Shown piece by piece: positions 8,708 to 17,153 of a stretch of DNA of 64,000 nucleotides. Numbering within the stretch: position 1 is the stretch's first letter; each line of letters opens with the position of its first letter. Source of the DNA: Hartmannibacter diazotrophicus (GTDB taxonomy: Bacteria > Pseudomonadota > Alphaproteobacteria > Rhizobiales > Pleomorphomonadaceae); contig NZ_LT960614.1 in the NCBI RefSeq assembly GCF_900231165.1, positions 3,473,501-3,537,500 of the forward strand, read 5' to 3'. The notes under the pieces were generated by a model. That model searched no databases. It saw only the letters and a list, made by a program, of their open reading frames with translations, and had not been told where the DNA came from. The translations under genes and the position numbers were made by a program.

Positions 8708-8940
8708 ATGGCGCGCGTATCGACGCAGGACATCAGGCGAGTGTGCGGCGCACTGCCCGAGCGCAAAATCCAGGAAATCCTCGAGTGCGACGCCGAACTC
8801 GAGGAACTGGAAGAAGCCGTGGCCTGGGCCTCGGGCGACAACGAACATACCCCGTGCGCCATTTGCCTCCTGCGAGCGCGGCCGCGAAAATCTACGATAT
8901 TCTTGTCGCCGACGAAGAGGAATTCGGTGACGAGCCTTAA
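8708..8940 (+). pseudogene. Small hypothetical gene with apparent frameshift
   Basis: A strong ribosome site (GGAGGAGGG) precedes ATG 8708. The first 50 or so codons read MARVSTQDIRRVCGALPERK and continue into an acidic helical region ending AWASGDNEHT. The natural-looking C-terminus, AAAKIYDILVADEEEFGDEP, is in the next frame and ends at the TAA at 8938-8940. As written, the first frame continues into unrelated sequence to 8953. A one-base deletion (or two-base insertion) near 8860-8885 would explain the split. The intact protein would be a roughly 77-residue acidic cytosolic protein of unknown function. Sequencing error is possible. Confidence 0.55.
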
Positions 8941-8987
8941 TGCGGTTCGGTGACGGGTGGCCGTGCTGCGATGGGATTGTCATCCCG

Positions 8988-10097
8988 ATGGACCTTGCCA
9001 CGATCATGCACGAACAATCGGAAAAACGGCCCCGCGCCCGCGATCTTGGCCTGCCGCTGCAGGGAACGCCGGGGGCCGACAACGCCATCACGGACGTGCC
9101 GGGCCTCACGGTGGGCATGACGACGCTGAAGGACGAAGGTCAGGGCATTCATACCGGCGTCACCGCCATCCTGCCTCGCCCGTCGGCCGATCTGCTCCAC
9201 CCCTGCTGGGCCGGAAGCTTTTCCATGAACGGCAACGGCGAGATGACCGGCGTTCACTGGATCCGGGAGGCCGGATGGATGACCGGCCCCGTCACTATCA
9301 CCAACACCTTTTCCATCGGGATCGCCCACCACGCGAGCGCGCGATGGATGGCACGGCGTTTCCCTGATGTCGTCGGCGAGGACGTCTGGGTGCTGCCCGT
9401 CGCTGCCGAGACTTATGACGGCTATCTGAGCGACATCGCCGGCTTCCACGTCACTGAGGATCACGTGCTCGCTGCCATCGACAACGCCGCAGGAGGACCG
9501 GTTCCCGAGGGCTCGGTCGGCGGCGGCACGGGCATGATCGCCTACGAGTTCAAGGGCGGCACCGGCACATCGTCGCGGGAGGTCACCATCGGTGGTGAGA
9601 CCTACACCCTCGGCTGCCTCGTTCAGGCCAACCACGGCCTCCGCCCCTGGCTGACCGTCTGCGGCAAGCCGGTCGGCGAGCAGATGGCGGAAAACCGCAT
9701 CTACGAGGCCGAGCGTGGCTCCATCATCGTGGTACTGGCGACCGACGCCCCGCTGCTGCCGACCCAGCTCGACCGCCTCGCCCGCCGCGCCTCCATCGGC
9801 ATCGGCCGTGGCGGCACACCGTCCGGCAACAACTCCGGCGACATCTTCCTCGCCGTCTCCACCGCGAACGATCCAGGCCCCCTGCCCGAGCCTCCAAGGT
9901 TCAAGCTGGACGCCCTCTCCAACGACCGTCTCGACCCGATGTTCATGGGCGTCGTCGATTGCGTCGAGGAAGCCGTTCTCAATGCGATGCTCGCCGCAAC
10001 ACCGGTCACCGGGCGCAAGGGACGCTTCGTTCCGGCCCTTGACACCGACAGGCTGATGGCGGCGATGGGAATGGCGCCGTCAGGCCATAAAACGTGA
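8988..10097 (+). CDS. P1 family peptidase (DmpA/BapA-type aminopeptidase)
   Basis: This enzyme belongs to the Ntn-hydrolase-like P1 family (L-aminopeptidase D-Ala-esterase/amidase, beta-peptidyl aminopeptidases), which matures by self-cleavage. The cleavage/nucleophile site is GNNSGDIFLAVST, with Ser283 as the predicted new N-terminus. The family opening block NAITDVPGLTVGMTTL and the GSVGGGTGMIAYEFKGGTGT block are present. The start is uncertain: ATG 8940 overlaps the preceding stop, ATG 8988 or ATG 9006 also fit; 8988 gives 369 residues, normal for the family. In principle it could cleave beta-peptide or isopeptide-like bonds. It sits 0.7 kb before the poly(amino acid) synthetase locus, but no link is shown. 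Confidence 0.88.
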   Translation: MDLATIMHEQSEKRPRARDLGLPLQGTPGADNAITDVPGLTVGMTTLKDEGQGIHTGVTAILPRPSADLLHPCWAGSFSMNGNGEMTGVHWIREAGWMTGPVTITNTFSIGIAHHASARWMARRFPDVVGEDVWVLPVAAETYDGYLSDIAGFHVTEDHVLAAIDNAAGGPVPEGSVGGGTGMIAYEFKGGTGTSSREVTIGGETYTLGCLVQANHGLRPWLTVCGKPVGEQMAENRIYEAERGSIIVVLATDAPLLPTQLDRLARRASIGIGRGGTPSGNNSGDIFLAVSTANDPGPLPEPPRFKLDALSNDRLDPMFMGVVDCVEEAVLNAMLAATPVTGRKGRFVPALDTDRLMAAMGMAPSGHKT

Positions 10098-10790
10098 ACA
10101 GAGCGGACAGGGAGGCAACGCGCCGAAGCTCCGGTGCGGGACCGTGCTGCGGAGAACCCGATTGTGGATTGAAATCAGGTACTAAGGACAGAAAGCAAGG
10201 CGAATATATTCACGAAAATTCATTGATGGCCATCAATGCAAACTCCCAAGACATCACAGATATTTAAACGTTTATTTGATTATAAATACTTACAATTTTC
10301 TAACATTACAGAAAAACTTATTGATTAAATGGCCTTTTGTTGGTAAGTCTTTCACGGGGGAGGCAATCGATCCTTTCATTATAGAGTAGAGGGCCACGAC
10401 GGTCTGTTGGGCGAGTTTGTCCGGCGCGTCGGGGAAAGGCTCTGTTGGAGCCGGTTCTGGGCCCGTTTCACTCCGAAATCGCTTTTCAATCGGCAGACTG
10501 GATCGTGCCGAACAGTCATCATTCGTAAAAACAGAACTGCTCCGATGGAGTTTTCGGACATCGCGCGATGATGCGGTGAACGATGCCCGGAGCAATACGC
10601 ATCCGTCCGATCATCCGATCCATTGCGGGAAGAAGGCACGGATTTTGGTGTGGGTATAAGAGCGCGAGTAGACTTCGCGCCGTACGCCATGAAGGCGCCT
10701 CATCAAATGTACGCGTAATGAGTCCGGCACCTCTGTGGCTGCGGCGCGCAACAAGAATGCCCGTATCGGCATCAATCCTGGAGCGCGGCG
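10098..10790. other. AT-rich intergenic region before the Pls-type cassette
   Basis: About 690 bases with no supported gene. The part 10180-10350 is much richer in A and T than anything near it, including runs such as TTTAAACGTTTATTTG, while 10360-10780 is closer to average. Short open frames here show no recognisable family. The composition break may mark a promoter region or the edge of acquired DNA. Confidence 0.5.
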
Positions 10791-12182
10791 ATGTTCAGAA
10801 ACGCAGATCAGCAAAGTCGACAAGACAGCAAAAGCATATTCACGAGGCGCGAGTCCGGCGTGCGTTCATACGCCCGCACGTTTCCCGCCATCTTTACGCG
10901 CGCCGTCGGCACCGAGATTTGGGACGGCGACGGCCGCCGGTATCTCGACTTTCTGGCCGGGGCGGGATCGCTCAATTACGGCCACAACGATCCGCCCTTG
11001 AAGGAGGCGTTGCTCTCCTATGTCGAGGGCGACGGGATCGCCCACAGCCTCGACCTCCACACCAGCGCCAAGCAACGGTTTCTCGAGACATTCGACAGCA
11101 CGATCCTGCGACCCGAAGGGCTCGACTACGTCGTTCAGTTTACCGGGCCGACGGGCACGAATGCCATCGAGGCGGCCCTGAAACTCGTCCGCAAGTTCAC
11201 CGGTCGCACGAATGTCATCGGATTTACCAACGGCTTTCATGGCGTGACCATGGGGGCCCTCTCGCTGACGACCAATCCGCATTTCCGCAATGCGTCCGGA
11301 TTGCCGGCCCAGGGGGCCACGTCCCTGCCCTACGACGGCTATTTCGGCCCCGGCGTGGATACCATGGACTATATCGAACGGTTGGTCGGCTCGCCATGCA
11401 GCGGGATCGACAAGCCCGCGGCCTTCTTCGTCGAGACGATCCAGGGCGAGGGCGGCCTGACGGCAGCCGGCATCGGCTGGCTGCAGCGTCTGGCAGCCTT
11501 CTGCCGCAGTCAGGAGATCCTGCTGGTCGTCGACGATATCCAGGCCGGATGCGGCCGCTCCGGGCGCTTCTTCAGTTTTACCGAAGCAGGCATCACGCCC
11601 GATATCGTGACGCTCTCGAAGTCTCTCTCCGGGCTCGGTCTTCCGCTTGCCGTCGTGCTCATGAAGCGGGAATGCGACATCTGGAAGCCCGGCGAACACA
11701 ACGGCACCTTTCGCGGCAACAATCACGCCTTCGTCACCGCCACCGCCGCGCTCAATCAGTACTGGAGCGACGGGCGCTTCGCCTCGGAGATCATGGAGAA
11801 GGCATCGCATCTGGACGAGCGCCTGCATGAGATCGCCGGCAAATATCCGCAAGCCATGCCGCAAGTGCGTGGCCGGGGCATGATGAAGGGCCTCTTGTTC
11901 GCCGAGCCGGACGAAGCGGCCGCCGTTTGCGCGCTCGCCTACCGCGAGGGTCTCATCATCGAGCGTTCCGGCCCCCGCGACGAGGTCGTCAAGTTCCTCA
12001 TGCCGCTCAACACGCCGCCGGAGCAGCTTGACGAAGGCCTGGACATCATCGGCTGGGCCGTCGACACCGTGATCGGCTCGCCGGGGGGCCGCACAACGGC
12101 AAGGCGTGCCAGAAAGAGCCCCGTTCGGCCGAGACCGACGCCGCTTCATGTCGCCCACACCAGTCGCGCGACACGTCACTGA
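10791..12182 (+). CDS. Diaminobutyrate--2-oxoglutarate aminotransferase (EctB/Dat-like)
   Basis: This class III PLP enzyme is predicted to convert aspartate semialdehyde plus glutamate into L-2,4-diaminobutyrate. The PLP lysine is Lys277 in TLSKSLSGLGLPLAVVL, and the preceding LLVVDDIQAGCGRSGRFFSF block is close to EctB. GPTGTNAIEAALKLVRKFTG and TNGFHGVTMGALS are also EctB-like. No ectA or ectC is nearby, so ectoine synthesis is unlikely. The next two genes are a Pls-type synthetase and its PPTase, so the product is probably the monomer. The C-terminus has an unusual tail of about 35 residues rich in Arg, Thr and Pro beyond the normal end. Confidence 0.88.
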   Translation: MFRNADQQSRQDSKSIFTRRESGVRSYARTFPAIFTRAVGTEIWDGDGRRYLDFLAGAGSLNYGHNDPPLKEALLSYVEGDGIAHSLDLHTSAKQRFLETFDSTILRPEGLDYVVQFTGPTGTNAIEAALKLVRKFTGRTNVIGFTNGFHGVTMGALSLTTNPHFRNASGLPAQGATSLPYDGYFGPGVDTMDYIERLVGSPCSGIDKPAAFFVETIQGEGGLTAAGIGWLQRLAAFCRSQEILLVVDDIQAGCGRSGRFFSFTEAGITPDIVTLSKSLSGLGLPLAVVLMKRECDIWKPGEHNGTFRGNNHAFVTATAALNQYWSDGRFASEIMEKASHLDERLHEIAGKYPQAMPQVRGRGMMKGLLFAEPDEAAAVCALAYREGLIIERSGPRDEVVKFLMPLNTPPEQLDEGLDIIGWAVDTVIGSPGGRTTARRARKSPVRPRPTPLHVAHTSRATRH

Positions 12183-12326
12183 AAAAAGAAAAACAATCGG
12201 CTGACAGCCCGGGCGGTCACGGCCGCGGGCAACGCTTCCAAAGAAGGCTGTCGTGCAGCCGGTCCCGGGTCCCGATCCGGGGCTGGCCGCATGACCCCTT
12301 GTGCGTGGAGCGGGAGGGGCAGGTCC

Positions 12327-15300
12327 ATGTTCGCAGGCAAAATTCAGGATTCCAGGATTCGCTGGACGGCCGGGGAACGGCTCGATCACCTTTGGGAAGA
12401 CCAGTGCGACCGCATCGAAGCCCTCGGCACCAACCGGTATCCGGCGGTAATCGACGACAGCGCGAGCCACGGCTATCGCGATCTGGACGATCTCGCCAAC
12501 CGAATGGCCCGGCATTTCGCCAGCCGCGGAATTCGGCAGGCCGACCGGGTCGCCCTGCTTCTGGACCGTTCGATCGAGGCCTATGCATCGATCCTGGCGG
12601 TCCTGAAGCTCAATGCCGCCTATGTCCCGCTCGATCCGGTATTTCCCGACGACCGCATCGACTTCATCTTGCAGGACGCCGGTGCGAGCGCCGTGGTGAC
12701 CTTCGCCAGACATGCGGACCGGCTGTCGCGCATTTCGCAGCGCCTGATCGTGCTCGACCGTGAGCGTACGGCCATCGCGCAATGCTCGCCGGCCCGCATC
12801 GCTGCCGGGGACCGCGAAGCGCCGACCGACGAACTGGCGTATATCATCTATACGTCCGGCACGACGGGCCGGCCCAAGGGCGTGGCGATCGAGCATTCGA
12901 GCATCTGCAATTTCGTTCGCGTCGCGGCCGAGACCTACGGTATGAGGCCGGGCGACCGCGTTTATCAGGGCCTGACCCTCGCCTTCGATTTCTCGGTGGA
13001 AGAGATCTGGGTATCCCTGTTCTCGGGCGCGACGCTGGTGCCTGCCCCTGCGTGCAGCAACCTCGTCGGCGAGGACCTCGGTACCTTTCTCCAAGACCAG
13101 CGGATCAGCGTCCTCTGCTGCGTGCCGACCCTGCTTGCGACGATCGAGCAGGATTTGCCGGACCTGCGCATCCTGCTGGTCTCCGGCGAAGCCTGTCCGC
13201 AGGAATTGGTCCGGCGCTGGCACAGCCCGTCCAGGACCATTCTGAATGCCTACGGTCCGACCGAAGCCACCGTGACCGCCACGCTCACCGAACTCCATCC
13301 CGGCAGGCCTGTGACGATCGGCCGTCCGCTTCCAAGCTATACCATCGTCATTCTGGCCGAAGACCGGCCGGAACTGGTGCCCGCGGGTGACGTCGGTGAA
13401 ATCGGAATTGCCGGGATCGGCCTCGCACGCGGTTACCTGAACCGGGACGATCTGACGGCCGCCAAGTTCGTTCCCGATTTCGCGAGCCTTCCCTCCAATC
13501 CCTCGCACCGCATCTACAGGACGGGGGATCTCGGCCGCTACAACGACGCCGGCGAGATCGAATACCTTGGCCGCAAGGACACGCAGGTCAAGATCCGCGG
13601 ATACCGCATCGAGCTCGGTGAAATCGAGGCCGTCCTGCTCGCCGTCCCGCAGGTATCCCAGGCCACCGTCGGCACGTTCGCAACCGAAGCCGGCGAGGTC
13701 GAACTCGTCGCCTACTATGTGATCAGGTCAGGCCTTGAGGAGGTAAGCGCCGCCGAAATCAGGGCGCAACTGCGCGAGCGGCTGCCCGCCTACATGGTGC
13801 CCGCCTATTACGAGCGCCTGCCGACCATTCCCATGACATCCGCCAGCAAGGTGGATCGCAGGAGCCTTCCCGTCCCCTCCGGCCCCCGATCACTGGGGGA
13901 GACGGAATACAAGGCGCCAAGAACCTCTATGGAACGGGAGCTGGCGACACGAATGGCCGACATCCTGAAGCTGCCGCATATCTCGATTTCCGACAATTTC
14001 TTCGACGATCTCGGCGGCCATTCCCTGCTGATGGCGAGATTTTGCACCGTCGCCCGGCGCATTCGCGGCGCGGAAAGCCTGTCGATGCGCGAGATCTACG
14101 AGCACCCGACCATCGAGCGGCTGGCGACCCATCTGGCGGACAGCGATGCATCGGAAAAGGTCATCGTCCCTTCTATCGAGCACCATGTTCCGAGCCGCCT
14201 GCAATACTGCACATGCGGTGCGCTGCAACTCGCCACGCTCCTTGCTCTCGGGTGCGGCACGGTGGCGCTTGTCCTGGAAGGCGCGGAATGGGTTCATGAG
14301 GCGAAGGGCGACCAGCGGACGCTCTATGTGCGAACAGAGTTGCTTCTCCTCGCGGTTCTCTGGACCGGGGCGCTGTTTCCGATCGCCGCCAAGTGGCTCC
14401 TTGTCGGTCGGTGGACACCGTCCAGCATCCCGGTCTGGAGCTGGCGCTACTTCCGCTTCTGGCTCGTCAAGTTGCTGATGCGGGCCTCTCCGATGAACCT
14501 TTATCGCGGCACGCCGCTCTATAATCTCTATCTTCGGCTTCTCGGCGCCCGCATCGGCAGGAACAGCGTCATCCAGAGCCCGGCGCCGGTCTGCACCGAC
14601 CTCTTCTGCGTCGGTGACGACACCTTCGTGCGCCGCGACACCCTGCTGCCCGGCTACTACGCGGAAGGCAACATCATCCACATCGGATCGATCCGGATCG
14701 GCAGCAACGCCTACGTCGGCTCGGCCTGCGTCATCGAGCCGGATACCCGGATGGGCGACCGATCGCAGCTCGGGCACTCGTCCTGCCTTGGCCGCGGCCA
14801 GGAAATCCCCGCCGGCAAGCGCTTTCACGGAACGCCCGCCATCGAGACGGAAACGACCTACTGCCCGCTTGAGGGACGGCAATGCTCGGCGTTCCGGCGC
14901 TGGGCCTACACAGCGCTGACCAGCGGCCTGCAGGTGTTCGTCGTTCTTCCGCTGATCGTCGGCGTGAGTTTCAGTTTCGCCGAGGCCGGCTATGAACACG
15001 CGACGATGGGACACGGAACCGCCCCCCTGCCCTGGTCGGACATCTTCGATCCTGCGCCGTCGATCGCGGCAACGGCGGCGCTGATCTTCGCGTCGGTCAT
15101 GATCTTCCAGTTTGCGTCTGTTGCACTCGTCCCGCGGATTGCCCGGCATCTTCTGGAAGAAGGCCGCGAATATCCCCTGTTTGGCTGGCACTACTTCGTG
15201 CACAGGGTCGTGGAGGTCGCCAGCAACTCCCGGTTTCTCAACACCGTCTTCGGCGACAGCTCCTTTATCGTCCACTACCTGAGGCTTGTCGGCTATCGCC

Positions 15301-16427
15301 TCAATAAGGTGCATCAGACCGGCTCCAATTTCGGCCTCGAACAGCGCCACGAGGAGCCGTTCCTCTGCAGCGTCGGCCATCGCGCCATGGTCTCGGACGG
15401 TCTCACTGCGGCGAACGCCGAATTCTCCAGCTCATCGTTTCGGCTGCGGCCGGTTCACATTGGCGAGCGGAGCTATCTCGGCAACCGGATCTTCTTTCCC
15501 GCCGCCAGCCGGACCGGCGCCAATCTTCTCATTGCAACCAAGGCCATGGTCCCGATCGACGGCAAGCTGCGGGAGAACACCGGGCTCTTGGGCTCGCCCT
15601 GTTTCGAGATACCCCGCATTGTCGATCGGGACCGGCAGGCGAGCCCGTCGGCTGGTGAAGTCGACCCGAAGCTCCTGCACAAGAAGAACAAGGCCAACCT
15701 GACGACAATGGCGCTCTATCTGATGGCGCAATGGCTGGTCGGGTTCCTCCTGTTCTTTCTCATGACCGCCGTCGTGCTGCACTATCCCGATCACATTCCT
15801 CTGGTGGAGGCCGCGATGCTGCCGGTCATGCTCGCCGTGCACGCCACCTTCTGGCTGGTGACCGAGCGCGCGAGCCTCGGTTTCGGCCGGCTGCAATCGC
15901 GCACGGTGGGTCTTTACGACGACTATTTCCTGTTCCACGAGCGGCACTGGAAATTCTGCGCCCATCCCTTCGCGCAGGCGCTCGCGGGCACCCCGTTCAA
16001 GAATGTGATTTCCAGGCTGCTTGGCGTCCGGATCGGCAAGATGGTCTTCGACGACGGCGCCAATCTTTTCGACAAGACGTTGCTGACGATCGGCGACCTG
16101 ACCAATCTCAATGCCGGCTGCATCCTGCAGGCTCATTCCCTTGAGGAGGGCCTTTTCAAGTCCGACCAGGTCCGGATCGGCAGCAACTGCACTATCGCCT
16201 CCTCGGCCTTCGTGCACTACGGCGTCTCGATGGGCGACGGCACCATGCTGGGGCCGAACGCCTTCCTGATGAAGGGAGAACAGCCCGATCCCGGCAGCAT
16301 CTGGATCGGCAATCCGGCAAGAGTGGTCAACGCAGCAAACGCGGCCAGGGCGGAGACCGCACAGCCTCCGGCACCCGAGGAAGCGCCATCCGCGCCCTCT
16401 CTTGTGCCTCACGAAAGGGCGGCGTGA
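12327..16427 (+). CDS. Pls/PosA-type single-module membrane NRPS (cationic homopoly-amino-acid synthetase)
   Basis: The product is a 1366-residue integral membrane NRPS with the layout of epsilon-poly-lysine synthetase. An adenylation domain fills residues 1-510: A3 loop YTSGTTGRPKG from Tyr175, A5 NAYGPTE at 307-313, A7 YRTGDLGRY from 397, A10 Lys508. The carrier domain has GGHSL with Ser566 as phosphopantetheine site. Then come three pairs of transmembrane segments (about 630-695, 862-940, 1122-1185), each followed by a soluble hexapeptide-repeat domain (about 738-838, 989-1098, 1232-1335). There is no normal condensation or thioesterase domain. ATG 12327 is chosen for GGGAGGGGCAGG just upstream; ATG 12291 is an alternative. 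The upstream aminotransferase suggests diaminobutyrate as substrate. Confidence 0.92.
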   Translation: MFAGKIQDSRIRWTAGERLDHLWEDQCDRIEALGTNRYPAVIDDSASHGYRDLDDLANRMARHFASRGIRQADRVALLLDRSIEAYASILAVLKLNAAYVPLDPVFPDDRIDFILQDAGASAVVTFARHADRLSRISQRLIVLDRERTAIAQCSPARIAAGDREAPTDELAYIIYTSGTTGRPKGVAIEHSSICNFVRVAAETYGMRPGDRVYQGLTLAFDFSVEEIWVSLFSGATLVPAPACSNLVGEDLGTFLQDQRISVLCCVPTLLATIEQDLPDLRILLVSGEACPQELVRRWHSPSRTILNAYGPTEATVTATLTELHPGRPVTIGRPLPSYTIVILAEDRPELVPAGDVGEIGIAGIGLARGYLNRDDLTAAKFVPDFASLPSNPSHRIYRTGDLGRYNDAGEIEYLGRKDTQVKIRGYRIELGEIEAVLLAVPQVSQATVGTFATEAGEVELVAYYVIRSGLEEVSAAEIRAQLRERLPAYMVPAYYERLPTIPMTSASKVDRRSLPVPSGPRSLGETEYKAPRTSMERELATRMADILKLPHISISDNFFDDLGGHSLLMARFCTVARRIRGAESLSMREIYEHPTIERLATHLADSDASEKVIVPSIEHHVPSRLQYCTCGALQLATLLALGCGTVALVLEGAEWVHEAKGDQRTLYVRTELLLLAVLWTGALFPIAAKWLLVGRWTPSSIPVWSWRYFRFWLVKLLMRASPMNLYRGTPLYNLYLRLLGARIGRNSVIQSPAPVCTDLFCVGDDTFVRRDTLLPGYYAEGNIIHIGSIRIGSNAYVGSACVIEPDTRMGDRSQLGHSSCLGRGQEIPAGKRFHGTPAIETETTYCPLEGRQCSAFRRWAYTALTSGLQVFVVLPLIVGVSFSFAEAGYEHATMGHGTAPLPWSDIFDPAPSIAATAALIFASVMIFQFASVALVPRIARHLLEEGREYPLFGWHYFVHRVVEVASNSRFLNTVFGDSSFIVHYLRLVGYRLNKVHQTGSNFGLEQRHEEPFLCSVGHRAMVSDGLTAANAEFSSSSFRLRPVHIGERSYLGNRIFFPAASRTGANLLIATKAMVPIDGKLRENTGLLGSPCFEIPRIVDRDRQASPSAGEVDPKLLHKKNKANLTTMALYLMAQWLVGFLLFFLMTAVVLHYPDHIPLVEAAMLPVMLAVHATFWLVTERASLGFGRLQSRTVGLYDDYFLFHERHWKFCAHPFAQALAGTPFKNVISRLLGVRIGKMVFDDGANLFDKTLLTIGDLTNLNAGCILQAHSLEEGLFKSDQVRIGSNCTIASSAFVHYGVSMGDGTMLGPNAFLMKGEQPDPGSIWIGNPARVVNAANAARAETAQPPAPEEAPSAPSLVPHERAA

Positions 16428-17132
16428 TTGAACGACATTCCATCCGTCGCCCGCATCCTCCACCCCTTTGACGGCGTCGAGGTCTTGACGCTGGCCGTCG
16501 ACGACGCCTTCGAGATGACGAGAGGCGCGACTATCTTGAGCGAGCAGGAAAAGTGCCGCCTCGCCCGGATACGGCATGGCGCGACGCGCCGCCGGTATGC
16601 CGCCGCACATTGCCTGTTGCGCCAGGCGCTGACGCGCTACGCCGAAGGCGCGCTCAGGCCCGAGGAATGGCGTTTCGTCTTCGGAGCGCATGGCAAGCCG
16701 GCGGTCGCGCCGGGTCTGCCCGAAATCCGGTTCAACCTTTCGTTCGCCGACGACTGCATTGCGATGTCCCTCACGCGGTCGCGCGAGATCGGGATCGATA
16801 TCGAGCCGATGCCCGGCGACATCGACGAACCGATGCCCTTCGGTATATCGCCCCGGGAAGAAGCGCTTCTTCGCCGGTTGCCGGTCGACGCCCGGGCGCG
16901 CCAGATCGCCAGGGTCTGGACATTCAAGGAGGCAATCGCCAAGGCAATCGGTTGCGGCATCGACGACAGGTTCACGCAGATCGACGCCTGCCCGGTGCTG
17001 CTGACAGCAAGATCGGATTATTGGGCCACTGTGGATGGCGAGACATTCGATGTGCGCCTCGCTGACGTTCAGTTCCGCGGCAAGACCTACTTCATGGCCG
17101 TCGCCGTTGGACCTGTTGCCGCCAGTGGCTGA
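16428..17132 (+). CDS. Sfp-type 4'-phosphopantetheinyl transferase
   Basis: This enzyme would load the phosphopantetheine arm from CoA onto Ser566 of the adjacent synthetase. Sfp-family motifs are visible: GKPAV, the strand IGIDIEPM with the Mg-binding Asp and Glu, and WTFKEAIAKAIGCGI. In the FNLSxx motif the usual His is replaced (FNLSFADD), which is a small departure. The gene starts with TTG directly after the TGA of the synthetase, so the two are translationally coupled. The length of 234 residues is normal. It ends 21 bases before the convergent ROK gene. Confidence 0.9.
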   Translation: MNDIPSVARILHPFDGVEVLTLAVDDAFEMTRGATILSEQEKCRLARIRHGATRRRYAAAHCLLRQALTRYAEGALRPEEWRFVFGAHGKPAVAPGLPEIRFNLSFADDCIAMSLTRSREIGIDIEPMPGDIDEPMPFGISPREEALLRRLPVDARARQIARVWTFKEAIAKAIGCGIDDRFTQIDACPVLLTARSDYWATVDGETFDVRLADVQFRGKTYFMAVAVGPVAASG

Positions 17133-17153
17133 CGGCCGGACACTCGCCCCATG

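Noticed and set aside
10379-10690. Minus-strand open frame of 103 codons in the AT-rich gap
   Set aside because: No ribosome site, no family resemblance and a mixed low-complexity composition; two other frames overlap it with equal lack of support.
10791-12182. Ectoine biosynthesis gene ectB
   Set aside because: The enzyme family fits, but no ectA or ectC is present and the next genes are a Pls-type synthetase and PPTase, so diaminobutyrate is more likely used as a polymer unit.
10866-13508. Minus-strand open frame of 880 codons opposite the aminotransferase and NRPS start
   Set aside because: Both plus-strand genes have intact catalytic motifs, and the antisense product is Arg/Gly/Asp-rich with no recognisable domain.
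12327-16427. Siderophore-type NRPS
   Set aside because: There is one adenylation and one carrier domain, no condensation or thioesterase domain, and a membrane C-terminus with three hexapeptide domains, which is the Pls layout; no siderophore transport or receptor genes are nearby.
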